Shown here piece after piece: positions 24,515-33,715 of a stretch of DNA of 64,000 nucleotides. The position numbers were made by a program, and so were the translations under genes. Positions within the stretch are counted from its first letter, which is position 1, and each line of letters begins with the position of its first letter. The notes beneath the pieces were generated by a model. It searched no databases, was not told where the DNA came from, and worked only from the letters and a program-made list of their open reading frames with translations. This stretch comes from Egicoccus sp. AB-alg6-2 (GTDB lineage: Bacteria; Actinomycetota; Nitriliruptoria; Nitriliruptorales; Nitriliruptoraceae): assembly GCF_041821025.1 (NCBI RefSeq), contig NZ_JBGUAY010000003.1, positions 62,001 through 126,000 of the forward strand. Reading direction: 5' to 3'.

Positions 24515-26271
24515 GAGGAGATGGTCTCATCGATCGTGGCGCGGTCCTCGCGGGCCTTCTTCATGCCGAGGAACGCCTCGACGATGAGCCACCCGGCCAG
24601 GACCAGGATGATCGCGTCGAGCGGCGCGAGCAGCCAGTCGCCACGTTCGACGAAGTCGATCAGGTTGACGATCAGCGCCCACACGGTCATCACGAGCAGG
24701 AAGCTCAGGGGTACCAACTGCGCCACGGCACTGCGCCCCTGCTTGGTGACGTAGACCGCGATGACGGCCAGCGCGAGTCCGGCGGTGAGCTGGTTGGTGG
24801 TCCCGAACAACGTCCACAGCCGGCCGAAGGCGAAGCCCTGGGCCTCGGCGTCCCCGCGGCCGGGCATCAGCGCGAGCCCCAGGGGCACGATCACGGCCAG
24901 CGCCGTGACGGCGGTGAGGTTGTGCGTCACCCGGCGGAAGGCGCCGCCCGCTCCACCGCGCTCCCGACCATCCGCGGTCGTACCCACCATGTCCCCGATC
25001 TCCTGCAGGATGTAGCGCTGCAGTCGGACACCGGTGTCCATCGTGGTGGCGGCGAACGAGATCACGACCACGGCCGCGAAGATGCGGCCCAGGTCCTCGG
25101 GCACCCCGAGGTGGCTGGCGAAACCCGCGATCCCGGCGACGAAGTTGCCGACCGCGCCGGCACCGGCCGCCCCGAAGTCGACGTAGAGCTCCTCCCAGTT
25201 CAACCCGACCGCCGTGATGCCTGCCGTGGTGGCCAGGATGGCGCCCATCGCCAGCGAGCCCTCGCCGACCGCGCCGAGGTAGCCGACGTGGCGGGCGTCG
25301 GACTCCTTGTCCAACTGCTTGGAGGTCGTGCCGGACGCCACGAGGGAGTGGAAGCCCGAGATGGCGCCGCACGCCACGGTCACGAACAGGAACGGGAAGA
25401 ACGACGGCGAGCCGTCCGGTACCGCGGTGTTGATCGCGGGCGCGGCGATCCGGTCCAGCCCGATGATCAGGCCCAGGAAGATCACGCCCAGCGCGATGAA
25501 CAGCTGGTGGCTGTTGATGTAGTCGCGCGGCTGGAGCAGGATCCACACCGGGATGCGGGAGGCGACGAACGCGTACAGGAACAGCAGCAGGATCCACAGG
25601 GTCCGCGGGCCCATGCCCAGCATCTCGGCGGCGCCGTCGAGTTCGATGGGGAACTGACGCCCGACCAGGATCAGCGCGTACAGCGCGACCACGCCGACGA
25701 TCGAGGGAATCAGGGCGCTGGTCTTGGTGCGGTAGATGTAGGCGCCGATGCCGATGGCCAGCGGGATCTCGGCCACGATCGGGATGACGGCCCCGGGGTT
25801 GGCGACGAACAGGTTGCCGATCACGACCGCGAACACGGCGTTCACGAGCGTGAGCAGGAAGAAGATGATGACCAGGAACAGGGTGCGCGACCGCGGGTTG
25901 AGCACCGACTTGGTCAGCGTGCCGATGTTCTGGGCGCGGTTGCGCACCGACACCACCAGCGAGCCGAAGTCGTGGACGCCCGCCGCGAAGATGGTGCCGA
26001 GCACGACCCAGATCAGCGCCGGCAACCAGCCCCAGAAGACCGCGATGGCCGGTCCGACGATCGGTGCGGCTCCCGCGACCGAGGTGAAGTGGTGGCCGAA
26101 CAGGACGTGCTTGTTGGTCGGGACGTAGTCCACGCCGTCGTTGAGCGTGTGCGCCGGCGTGACGTTGGCGTCGTTGAGCGCGTACACCTTCTCGGACAGA
26201 TACAGCGAGTAGTACCGCCATCCCAGGTAGAACATTCCCATGACGACGAGGAGCACCACGAGTGCGGGCAC
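24511..26271 (-). CDS. cstA: carbon starvation protein CstA, peptide/pyruvate transporter family
   Basis: Integral membrane transporter with about 16 helices; E. coli CstA and BtsT import peptides or pyruvate. The 586-residue product opens with a first helix (VPALVVLLVVMG) and the family segments TNKHVLFGHHFTSVAGAAPIVGP, GVHDFGSLVVSVR and SGFHSLVASGTTSKQL. GTG 26271 is preceded by GGGAGG six bases away and lands exactly at the family N-terminus; the longer reading adds polar non-homologous sequence. The C-terminal region (after about 520) is a shorter hydrophobic domain plus a charged tail. First gene of the three-gene module. Confidence 0.92.
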   Translation of the reverse strand: MPALVVLLVVMGMFYLGWRYYSLYLSEKVYALNDANVTPAHTLNDGVDYVPTNKHVLFGHHFTSVAGAAPIVGPAIAVFWGWLPALIWVVLGTIFAAGVHDFGSLVVSVRNRAQNIGTLTKSVLNPRSRTLFLVIIFFLLTLVNAVFAVVIGNLFVANPGAVIPIVAEIPLAIGIGAYIYRTKTSALIPSIVGVVALYALILVGRQFPIELDGAAEMLGMGPRTLWILLLFLYAFVASRIPVWILLQPRDYINSHQLFIALGVIFLGLIIGLDRIAAPAINTAVPDGSPSFFPFLFVTVACGAISGFHSLVASGTTSKQLDKESDARHVGYLGAVGEGSLAMGAILATTAGITAVGLNWEELYVDFGAAGAGAVGNFVAGIAGFASHLGVPEDLGRIFAAVVVISFAATTMDTGVRLQRYILQEIGDMVGTTADGRERGGAGGAFRRVTHNLTAVTALAVIVPLGLALMPGRGDAEAQGFAFGRLWTLFGTTNQLTAGLALAVIAVYVTKQGRSAVAQLVPLSFLLVMTVWALIVNLIDFVERGDWLLAPLDAIILVLAGWLIVEAFLGMKKAREDRATIDETISS

Positions 26272-26412
26272 GACATGCCTCCCGGACCTAGTGCCGCTGC
26301 ACCGAGTCCTGCGCTCCCGCGCGCCGGACCCCCCACCGTGCTGATGCATTGCGGCGATGTAGGGGGACCCTGCCCTAGCGTCGGGCACCCCGTCAACTAG
26401 GTGTGACACGAA

Positions 26413-27174
26413 ATGTCCAGACACCAACTGGTATCTGCATGGCGGGCGGCGCCGTTCGCCGAGATCGCGTGGATCGACGAGCACGGGCGGCTCGATGCGG
26501 CGACCGTCGTGCCGCTGACCCAGCGCGACCATCCGGCCGTCGCCCTGACCTACGACCGGGTCGAGGTGGGCCAGGCCCTGGCGCGTGCGCAGGCGGTCCT
26601 GCTGTCGGTGACCTCGCCGGTGCTGGGCGGCGGCAACACGCCGGTCAGCGCGTGGGCCCACGTCAGCGTCCACGAGGACCCGCGCGGGCAGGAGTTCCAG
26701 GAGCAACTGCTGCCCCAGGAGTTGGCGAAGCATCCCCCGGCACGACGGTTCGCCGACAGCATGCTGCTGCGCAGTGAGCACCCGTGGTACCTCCCGCGGG
26801 TGCTGATCCGCGCCACCCGTCTGGAGGAGATCCAGACGCATCCGTTCCGCGACGCGCTGGCGTTGAGTGCCCCCGGTGGGGCCGGCATGGCCACCACCGT
26901 CGACCTCGAGGGCGACGGCGAGGCGGCGGGCATCCGCTCGCCGTTGCCGGACGGGCCGGTGGTGATCCTCCAGCACGGCGCCGACCTTCCTGGACTCGAC
27001 CAGCCCTGGTGGCGACGGTGGCGCGGCGAGATCCGCGACGGCGCGCTGGTCACCGAGGAGTTCGCCGAGCGCCCCCAGCACCTCGAACCACTCGGCGTCT
27101 GGCGGCGGTGGCGCGACCAGGTCGCGTTCGAGAAGGCCTGCCGCGCCGGGATCCGTGACGCCACCGGCCCCTAG
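26413..27174 (+). CDS. hypothetical protein, possible FMN-binding split-barrel
   Basis: 253-residue soluble protein without signal peptide or membrane helix. The start (AWRAAPFAEIAWIDEHGRLDAATVVPL) and the pattern of short strands around PAVALTYDRV and VLLSVTSP resemble pyridoxamine-5-phosphate-oxidase-like barrels, but I see no decisive motif. It is Trp-rich near the end (DQPWWRRWRGE, GVWRRWRDQ). Start is the ATG at 26413 with a weak AGGTG upstream. It is divergent from cstA and convergent with ftsY. The 114 bases before ftsY hold no clear terminator. Confidence 0.7.
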   Translation: MSRHQLVSAWRAAPFAEIAWIDEHGRLDAATVVPLTQRDHPAVALTYDRVEVGQALARAQAVLLSVTSPVLGGGNTPVSAWAHVSVHEDPRGQEFQEQLLPQELAKHPPARRFADSMLLRSEHPWYLPRVLIRATRLEEIQTHPFRDALALSAPGGAGMATTVDLEGDGEAAGIRSPLPDGPVVILQHGADLPGLDQPWWRRWRGEIRDGALVTEEFAERPQHLEPLGVWRRWRDQVAFEKACRAGIRDATGP

Positions 27175-27288
27175 CTGTGTTGCGTTGCGCCGGAGCTCGG
27201 GAACCCCCGGCCGCCGGGAGTGACGGTTCGGCTCCGGAGACCATCCCGGGCTCCAGCGACCCGAGCCGAGGAACGCCCGGCAGACAAG

Positions 27289-28446
27289 TCAGAGCCGGTC
27301 GAAGAGGCCGTCCACGAACAGGTCGGGGTCGAAGGGGGCGAGATCGTCGATCTCCTCCCCGAGCCCGACCAGCTTGACCGGGAGACCGAGCTCGCGTTGG
27401 ACGGCGACCACGATGCCGCCCTTGGACGAGCCGTCGAGCTTGGTCAGCGCGATCCCGGTGACCTCCACCGCCTCGAGGAACGCCCGCGCCTGGCTGATCC
27501 CGTTCTGGCCGGTGGTCGCGTCCAGCACCAGCAGCGTCTCCTCGAGCGGGCCGGCCTGCTTCTCCAGCACCCGCTTGACCTTGCCGAGCTCGTCCATCAG
27601 TTCGCGCTTGTTGTGCAACCGGCCGGCGGTGTCGACGATCAACAGGTCGACCTGGCGCTCGGCCGCTGCGGCGTAGCCCTCGAAGGCGACGGCGGCCGGG
27701 TCGGCGCCCTCCTCCTTGCGGACCAGGTGGGCGCCGGTGCGGTCGGCCCAGATGCCGAGCTGGTCGGCGGCCGCTGCGCGGAAGGTGTCGGCGGCGGCCA
27801 GCACGACGCGACGCTCCCCGCGCTGTTCGATCGCGGCCAGCTTCCCGATGGTGGTGGTCTTGCCGGTGCCGTTGACGCCGGTAACCAGCCAGACGGTCGG
27901 GCCGTCGTCGGTGGCGCGACCGAGGGAACGGTCGGCGGTGCCGAGCGCGTCGCGAAGCTCCTGCTTGAGCAGCTCGACGACCGCCTCGGCGCTGGTCGCA
28001 CCCTCCTCACGGCTGCGGCGCTTGAGGTCCTCGACGATCTCCATCGTCGCGGTCACCCCGACATCGGCCGTGATCAACGCTTCCTCGAGGCCTTCCCAGG
28101 CTTCGTCGGTGACCCCGCGGCCGAACAGGTCGGCGACCGAGGCGCCGAGGACGTTGCGGGTGCGGCTGAGTCGCTGCCGGAACCGCTCACGCGGCGTGAG
28201 CGTCGGCGCCTCGACGAGTTCGGCGGGGGTGTCGGGAACGACGACCTCTGGCGCGGCCGTGTCCGTGTCGTCCTCGACCGGGAGCTCGAGGGTGTCGCGC
28301 TTCTTGGTCGGGGCCGGCCGCTCGTCGGTGGTGTCCGGGGCGGTGTCGTCCTTGCGACGGCGCGCCACACCGAGGCCACCGAAGAGCCCCGCCGCGACCG
28401 CGGCGAGGACGAACAGCAGTTCCGGTGACTCGGTGAGGAATTCCAT
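27289..28446 (-). CDS. ftsY: signal recognition particle receptor FtsY
   Basis: SRP receptor GTPase. The 385-residue product starts with a hydrophobic segment (LLFVLAAVAAGLFGGLGVARRR) that may anchor it, then an acidic linker (about 35-90). The NG domain has GVNGTGKTTTIGKLA, ADTFRAAAADQL, DTAGRLHNK, the TKLDGSSKGG motif and the closing GLGEEIDDLAPFDPD. It lies 66 bases downstream of smc, the usual neighbour in actinobacteria. Confidence 0.96.
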   Translation of the reverse strand: MEFLTESPELLFVLAAVAAGLFGGLGVARRRKDDTAPDTTDERPAPTKKRDTLELPVEDDTDTAAPEVVVPDTPAELVEAPTLTPRERFRQRLSRTRNVLGASVADLFGRGVTDEAWEGLEEALITADVGVTATMEIVEDLKRRSREEGATSAEAVVELLKQELRDALGTADRSLGRATDDGPTVWLVTGVNGTGKTTTIGKLAAIEQRGERRVVLAAADTFRAAAADQLGIWADRTGAHLVRKEEGADPAAVAFEGYAAAAERQVDLLIVDTAGRLHNKRELMDELGKVKRVLEKQAGPLEETLLVLDATTGQNGISQARAFLEAVEVTGIALTKLDGSSKGGIVVAVQRELGLPVKLVGLGEEIDDLAPFDPDLFVDGLFDRL

Positions 28447-28512
28447 CGACGACTTCCTGGCGGGCTCGAGGGGCGGTGACCGTCCACGCTACCTGCCGTT
28501 CCGCCACGTCGG

Positions 28513-31500
28513 TCAGCCGCGGACCGGCTCCTCGACCGCTTCGGCATCGACCACGGCCTCGGTCGGGGCATCGCTGGCGCGGTCCTCGAGCGCGGCGACG
28601 GCCGCCGGCGTCCGCAGCCGCTCGGCGACCACCTTCGTGACGGCGTCGGGCCCCATCGTGACGCCGTACAGGACGTCGGCGATCTCCATCGAGCGCTTCT
28701 GGTGGGTGACCATGATGATCTGGGCGTGGCCACGGAAGCTGCGCACGACCCGCAGGAGTCGCTGGAGGTTGACGTCGTCGAGGGCGGCGTCCACCTCGTC
28801 GAGCACGTAGAACGGGCTGGGACGGGCGCGGAAGATCGCGAAGACGAACGCCAGGACGGTCAGCGAACGCTCCCCACCGGAGAGCAGCGAGAGGCGGGTC
28901 ACCTTCTTGCCCGGCGGCCGCGCCTCCACCTCGATGCCGGTCAGCAGCAGGTCGTCGGGGTCGGTCAGGACGAGGCGACCATGGCCACCGGGGAACACCG
29001 TGGCGAAGGTGAGCTCGAACTCGCGCGCGATGTCGTCGTAGGCCTGCCGGAAGACCTCGCGGATCCGGTCGTCGACGGCGACGACGACCTCCTCGAGATC
29101 GCGTTTCGACCGGCGCAGGTCGTCGATCTGGTCCGACAGGAACGCGTGCCGTTCCTCCAGTGCCTTGAACTCCTCGAGGGCCAGGGGGTTGACGCGACCG
29201 AGCAGCCCGAGCTTGCGCACGAGCACGTCCTCGCGCTCGGTGAGCGCCGCCTCGTCGTAGTTGCCCGCATCCGGGTGCTCGGCGCGAACCTCGTCGGGGG
29301 CGAGCGAGAACTCGCTGCGAAGGCGGTCGACGACCTGCTGCAACCGGTTGGCGACGTCGGCACGGCGCAACTCGGCGGCGTGGCGGCGCTCCTTGAGCTC
29401 GTCGCGTGCGCCGGTGGCCTGCCCGACCGCGTCCCGGACCCCTGCCAACCCGCCTCGGACGCGCGACAGTTCCGCCTGCACGTCGTCGCGGTCGGTCGCG
29501 GCAGCCGCGATGGCGCGCGCCAGGGCCTCGGCGGCGTCGCGAGCGACCAGCGCCAGCTCCCCGCAGCGCACGATGCCCTGCCGGCGCGCCTCGCGGCGGC
29601 GGGCCGCGTCGGCGAGGGCGGCCTCGACCTCCTCGGCCTCCTGGCGCAACGCGTGGGCCTGCAGCTCGAGGTGACGGACCTGCTCGGTGGTGCGTTCGAG
29701 TCGCACCCGCGCCTCGAGCTCCCGTTCGCGTGCGCGCTCGACCTGTTCGTCGAGCTCGAGCGCGGTCTCGTCGGGTCCTTCGTCGACGTCGTCGTCGGCA
29801 GGGACGTCGGGTCCGCGGCTGTTGAGCTCGGACAGTGACGCCCGGTCGCGTTCGAGCACCGCGGCGAGCTCGTCGCGTTGACCGGCGACGATCCCCCGCT
29901 GGCTCGAGAGGGTGTTGAGCTCCTTGTTGAGCCGCGCGAGTCGTTCGGCCGCGCCGGTGATCGCCGCGTCGGACTCGTTGATGCGGTCGGTTGCGGCGGC
30001 CAGCTGCCCGCGCGCGTCACGAAGGGCGGCGTCGGCCGACGTCCGCTCCTCGCGCAACGCATCCAGACGGGCGCCGAGTCGGGCGGCCTCGCGCTCGGCG
30101 TCGTCAGCGGCCGTGGCGGTCAGCACGGCGGAGCGCTCGGGGGACGCGCCGCCACGGAAACCGAACGGTCCCGCGACGTCGCCGTCGGGGGTCACGAAGG
30201 TGAGATCGGGTGCGTCGGCGTGCAGGGCGACGGCACGTTCCCAGTCCGGGACCACCCACGTCCCGGCCAGCACCTTCTGGAGCGAGGCGACGACCGCGGG
30301 TGCCTCCTCGACGCCGGACGCCGGGGTCAGCAGCTCGGCGACGGCGACGGCACCGGCCGCGTCCAGCCGGGCGCGAAGGTCGGGATCGGTCGTCCCCGCG
30401 ACGGCGCCCCCCCGTGCGGCGAGGACGGTGGCCGGGCCCGGCGTCGCGTCGCGCAGCCAGGCGACGGCGTGGCGGGCAACGTCGACGGACCGGACGACCA
30501 CGGCCTCCCCGAGTGGCCCGAGCGCCGCGGCCAAGGCGGCGTCGTTCCCGCCCTCGACGCGGACGTGGTCGGCGACCTGGCCGAGTACCCCGTCGAGGTC
30601 GGCCGCGAGCAGTGCCGCGCTACCGCCGCCGGTCTCGGCGAGGGCGGCACGCAGCGCCTCGGCACGTGCCGCCTGCGACGATCGCTGGGCGTCGAGCTCG
30701 CGCATCTGCGTGGCGAGGTCGTCGACGACGGCCTCGGCCTGTGCCACCGCGGACTCGGCGGCCTCGAGGGTCGCGGTCAGTTCGACCTCGCTGACGTCGA
30801 GCTGCTGGATCTCGTCCTGGACCTGGGTGACCTCGTGCTCGGCCTCGGCCACGCGGGCGTCCAGGCTCTCGAGCGTCGAAGCGACCCGGGCGAGTTCGGC
30901 CTCGGCGGTGGCGACGGCGCCACGCAGCGCCGAGACCTCGCCCTCCCAGCGCAGTACCCGTTCCCGTTGTTCGGCCCGACGCCGACGTTCGGCCTGCACG
31001 GTCTGTTCGTGGGCGCGGCGGGCCTGCTCGGCCTCACGGCGCGCGGCGCTGGCCTCCTCGAGCCGGTGGCGGTCGGCGTCGCGTTCCTCGCCGCGCGCGT
31101 GGTGGTCGGCTTCGACCCGGTCGGCCTGGGCGCGCAGCTCGGCGGGTGGGCGGCCGGCGAGCGGCTCCTCGGTGTACTCCACCAGGTGGCGCCGCTTTGC
31201 CTCGACGAGATCGATGGTGCCCTTCAGGCGCTCCTGCAGCGACGTCAGCCGGTAGTAGGTCCGCTGTGCCTGCTCCGCCGCGGGCCCGAGGCGGGCCAGT
31301 TCGGCCTCGAGCTCGGCCTGCTGCTCACGGTGGCGAGCGAGGTCGTCCTCGGCCTCCCGCAGCTGCGCCGACGTCTCGTCGTCGTCACGGCCCTCGCTCT
31401 CCGAGAGCCGGGTGAAACGGTCGAGCTCACGGGCGGCCAGCCGCAACTTCACGTCCCGGAGCTCCGCCTGCAGCTGGGCGTAGCGGTCCGCCGCCTCCGC

Positions 31501-32154
31501 CTGCCGTTCGAGCGGGCGCAGCTGGCGTCGCAACTCGCGCAGGACGGTCTTGAGCTTGTCGATGTGCCCGTCGACCTGTTCGAGCTTGCGCAGGGCACGT
31601 TCGCGACGGCGGCGGTGTTTGAGGATGCCAGCGGCTTCCTCGATGTAGCGGCGTCGCTCCTCGGGCTTGGCGTTGAGGATCTCGTCGAGCTGTCCCTGCC
31701 CGACGATGGTGTGCAGCTCGCGGCCCAGTCCGGTGTCCGACAACAGCTCCTGGACGTCGAGGGCACGGACCTCCTGGCCGTTGATCTGGTAGCCGCTGTC
31801 GCCGTCGGCATGGATGGTGCGGGCGACGCGGACCTCGCTGAACTGCGCGGCGCTGGCGGCCGTGCCGAGGCCGGCGCCACCCAACCGGCCGTCGGCGTTG
31901 TCGATCACGATCTCGACACGCGCCTGGTTGGCCCGCGACCGCGTCGGCGAACCGGCGAAGATGACGTCGGACATCGACCCGCCGCGGACCTTCTTCGCGG
32001 AGTGGGTACCGAGCACCCATGCGAGCGCGTCGACCACGTTGGACTTGCCCGAGCCGTTGGGACCGACGATGACGGTGATGCCGGGCTCGACCTCGAGCAC
32101 GGTCTTGTCCGCGAACGACTTGAAGCCGCGCAGGGTCAGGGACCTGAGAAACAC
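28513..32154 (-). CDS. smc: chromosome partition protein SMC
   Basis: Condensin ATPase that organises and segregates the chromosome with ScpA and ScpB. The 1213-residue product has the N-terminal Walker A GPNGSGKSNVVDALAW near residue 32, two long coiled coils (about 165-500 and 665-1030), a Gly-rich hinge (about 505-660, DLDGVLGQVADHV) and the C-terminal signature LSLLSGGERSLTVLA with Walker B YVLDEVDAALDD. GTG 32154, with GGAGGA just upstream, starts the canonical FLRSLTLRGFKSFAD. The tail after the ATPase domain (about 60 residues) is acidic and variable. scpA and scpB are not in the window. Confidence 0.96.
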   Translation of the reverse strand: MFLRSLTLRGFKSFADKTVLEVEPGITVIVGPNGSGKSNVVDALAWVLGTHSAKKVRGGSMSDVIFAGSPTRSRANQARVEIVIDNADGRLGGAGLGTAASAAQFSEVRVARTIHADGDSGYQINGQEVRALDVQELLSDTGLGRELHTIVGQGQLDEILNAKPEERRRYIEEAAGILKHRRRRERALRKLEQVDGHIDKLKTVLRELRRQLRPLERQAEAADRYAQLQAELRDVKLRLAARELDRFTRLSESEGRDDDETSAQLREAEDDLARHREQQAELEAELARLGPAAEQAQRTYYRLTSLQERLKGTIDLVEAKRRHLVEYTEEPLAGRPPAELRAQADRVEADHHARGEERDADRHRLEEASAARREAEQARRAHEQTVQAERRRRAEQRERVLRWEGEVSALRGAVATAEAELARVASTLESLDARVAEAEHEVTQVQDEIQQLDVSEVELTATLEAAESAVAQAEAVVDDLATQMRELDAQRSSQAARAEALRAALAETGGGSAALLAADLDGVLGQVADHVRVEGGNDAALAAALGPLGEAVVVRSVDVARHAVAWLRDATPGPATVLAARGGAVAGTTDPDLRARLDAAGAVAVAELLTPASGVEEAPAVVASLQKVLAGTWVVPDWERAVALHADAPDLTFVTPDGDVAGPFGFRGGASPERSAVLTATAADDAEREAARLGARLDALREERTSADAALRDARGQLAAATDRINESDAAITGAAERLARLNKELNTLSSQRGIVAGQRDELAAVLERDRASLSELNSRGPDVPADDDVDEGPDETALELDEQVERARERELEARVRLERTTEQVRHLELQAHALRQEAEEVEAALADAARRREARRQGIVRCGELALVARDAAEALARAIAAAATDRDDVQAELSRVRGGLAGVRDAVGQATGARDELKERRHAAELRRADVANRLQQVVDRLRSEFSLAPDEVRAEHPDAGNYDEAALTEREDVLVRKLGLLGRVNPLALEEFKALEERHAFLSDQIDDLRRSKRDLEEVVVAVDDRIREVFRQAYDDIAREFELTFATVFPGGHGRLVLTDPDDLLLTGIEVEARPPGKKVTRLSLLSGGERSLTVLAFVFAIFRARPSPFYVLDEVDAALDDVNLQRLLRVVRSFRGHAQIIMVTHQKRSMEIADVLYGVTMGPDAVTKVVAERLRTPAAVAALEDRASDAPTEAVVDAEAVEEPVRG

Positions 32155-32271
32155 GCTTCCTCCGTCGGACGCGCGCACGGCGCCGGTCGGCTGCGGCTCA
32201 CCGTCGGCGGGCGCCGGTGAGCGCGTTCTTGGGGAAGCGCCGGCAACGACGTGCGCGGCGACGAGAGCGGG

Positions 32272-32277
32272 AGCCTA
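32272..32277 (-). promoter_or_regulatory. -10-like box for smc
   Basis: TAGGCT on the minus strand, 118 bases before the smc start, in the 192-base gap after the small coiled-coil gene. Confidence 0.45.
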
Positions 32278-32346
32278 GCCGTCAGCGGCCGTGGCGCGGG
32301 TGAGGCACGACGGTCGAGCGCGGCACGAACGCGTGACGTCGTCGCC

Positions 32347-32541
32347 TCAGGTACGTGCCGGCTCGCGCTGGTCGAGCTCGACGGCTTCGACCGCGAACTC
32401 CGACACCGTCGCGTCGCGGACCGCCTCGGCCTCGGCCAGTGCCCGTTCGAGGTCGGCGACCCGCTGACGCAGGACGCGGACCTCGTCGAGAAGCCGCAGG
32501 CTGGACGGGGACGCATGGGTGCCGAGCAGTGCCTTGCCCAT
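32347..32541 (-). CDS. small coiled-coil protein, 64 residues
   Basis: Starts MGKALLGTHASPSSLRLLDE and continues as a Leu/Val heptad helix (LRQRVADLERALAEAEAV) with an acidic then basic end (DQREPART). GGAGG lies seven bases before the ATG, a clear ribosome-binding site. No membrane helix or signal peptide. It sits alone between mutM and smc on the same strand. A coiled-coil partner role is inferred from sequence only; I do not recognise a named family. Confidence 0.75.
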   Translation of the reverse strand: MGKALLGTHASPSSLRLLDEVRVLRQRVADLERALAEAEAVRDATVSEFAVEAVELDQREPART

Positions 32542-32730
32542 GCCTCATCCTCCGGGTGCACACGGTTCGTGGCGGGGTGCGACGTCGAGGCGGCTGGTCG
32601 ATGCCGCAACTCGTACGCGCAGGCCACAATGGGCCGTCAGTGGGCCCGATGATACCGCATCCCTCACCGCACGAAAAGGGCCCGCCCGTTGCACCACCGG
32701 CCAGGAACGGCGGCAGCGAGATCGGGTTTC

Positions 32731-32796
32731 GCCGTCGGTGACGGTTCACGACGGCCAGCGACCGGTTCGCGACTCCGCCGGCCAGGAACCGGCGGC
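32731..32796. repeat. 66-bp inverted-repeat element, copy 2 (mutM 3' end)
   Basis: Left arm GCCGTCGGTGACGGTTC (32731-32747) differs at a few bases from the other copies; right arm GGAACCGGCGGC (32785-32796) is identical. The distance from the right arm to the mutM stop is seven bases. A further partial right arm (GGCCAGGAACGGCGGC) lies at about 32698-32713. The remainder of the 262-base gap 32542-32803 shows no gene. Confidence 0.7.
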
Positions 32797-32803
32797 AGAG
32801 GAT

Positions 32804-33649
32804 TCAGATCATGCACTGGGGGCAGTGGAAGGTGTAGATCCCCTTCTTGATGCGGGTGCGTGCGATCGGCTGCCGGCAGCGGTGGCACGGCAGTCCCTCG
32901 CGACCGAAGACGTGCAGGTGTTCGGCGGCCTCGCCGTCGTCGTCGACGCTGGTCTCGGCGTCGGACTCGTCGAGGCCCGAGCCCGCGGCCTTCATCGCGG
33001 CCTGCAGGACCTCCTGCATGGCGCGGTACAGGCGGCGGACCTCCTGGGTCGACAACGACGCCGAGGACCGGTCGTGGCGGAGGCCGGCCTCCCACAGGAT
33101 CTCGTCGCTGTAGATCGGCCCGATGCCCGCGATGACGCTCGGATCGGTCAGCAGCAGCTTGAGCGGCTGGTCGGCGGCCTGCAGGAAACGGCCGAACTCC
33201 ATCCAGGTCGGGTTGTCGTCGAGCGGGTCCAGCGCATCCGGCGCGACCTCGGCGACCTCGAGCGCCTCCGCGGTGGCGACCACACCGGTCCGGGCGCTGA
33301 CGTCGGCGCCGGGTTCCGAGAGGTGGATGGCCCCTCCCACCGTGAAGCTGACGGCGAGATGGGTGTCGCCGCCGGGCGCCTCGTTGGCGGTCTCGCGGTG
33401 CAGATACCCCGAGTCGCCGGGATCGATGATCCAGGTGCGTTCGTCGTCGAGGTCGAGGAACAGCACGCGCCCACGACGCCGGGCCGCCTCGACCTTGCGA
33501 CCGACGAGGGCCTTGACGAAGTCGGGACGCTTGCTGTGGAACGGCGTCACGAGCGCGGCGGTCTCGACGATGACGTCCTTGACCTTCTTGCCGACGACCT
33601 CTTTCTCGAGGTCCTTGCGCAACACCTCGACCTCGGGCAGTTCAAGCAC
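32804..33649 (-). CDS. MutM-locus Fpg/Nei-fold protein lacking the catalytic residues
   Basis: Occupies the usual mutM place beside rnc and has the family layout: N-terminal beta sandwich, helix-two-turn-helix around GIGPIYSDEILWEAG, and a zinc finger CHRC...CPQC at the end. But residue 2, the catalytic Pro of Fpg (MPELPEVE), is Leu (MLELPEVE). The Lys57 equivalent is Arg (RRRGRVLFL), the GVGNIY Asn is Pro (GIGPIY), and the zinc-finger Arg258 is Ile (GIYTFHC). GTG 33649 has GGGAGG six bases upstream, so the start is secure and Leu2 is real. It probably still binds DNA; formamidopyrimidine glycosylase activity is doubtful. It could be a known Pro-less subfamily. Confidence 0.85.
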   Translation of the reverse strand: MLELPEVEVLRKDLEKEVVGKKVKDVIVETAALVTPFHSKRPDFVKALVGRKVEAARRRGRVLFLDLDDERTWIIDPGDSGYLHRETANEAPGGDTHLAVSFTVGGAIHLSEPGADVSARTGVVATAEALEVAEVAPDALDPLDDNPTWMEFGRFLQAADQPLKLLLTDPSVIAGIGPIYSDEILWEAGLRHDRSSASLSTQEVRRLYRAMQEVLQAAMKAAGSGLDESDAETSVDDDGEAAEHLHVFGREGLPCHRCRQPIARTRIKKGIYTFHCPQCMI

Positions 33650-33715
33650 CGGGGTCCTCCCTTCTCGGCGCCCCGGGGCCGGGCGCGTGACGCGCTGCCC
33701 GGGGTCGGCCAGAAA

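Noticed and set aside
27175-27288. Terminator between the hypothetical gene at 26413 and ftsY
   Set aside because: Only short imperfect stems (GGCTC/GAGCC) were seen.
28702-32220. Several plus-strand open frames opposite smc
   Set aside because: They are shadows of the smc coiled-coil codon pattern without start signals or recognisable domains.
32804-33649. Mis-assigned start explaining the missing catalytic Pro of the MutM-like protein
   Set aside because: GTG 33649 has a good GGGAGG site, family similarity begins at that point, and three other key residues are also changed.
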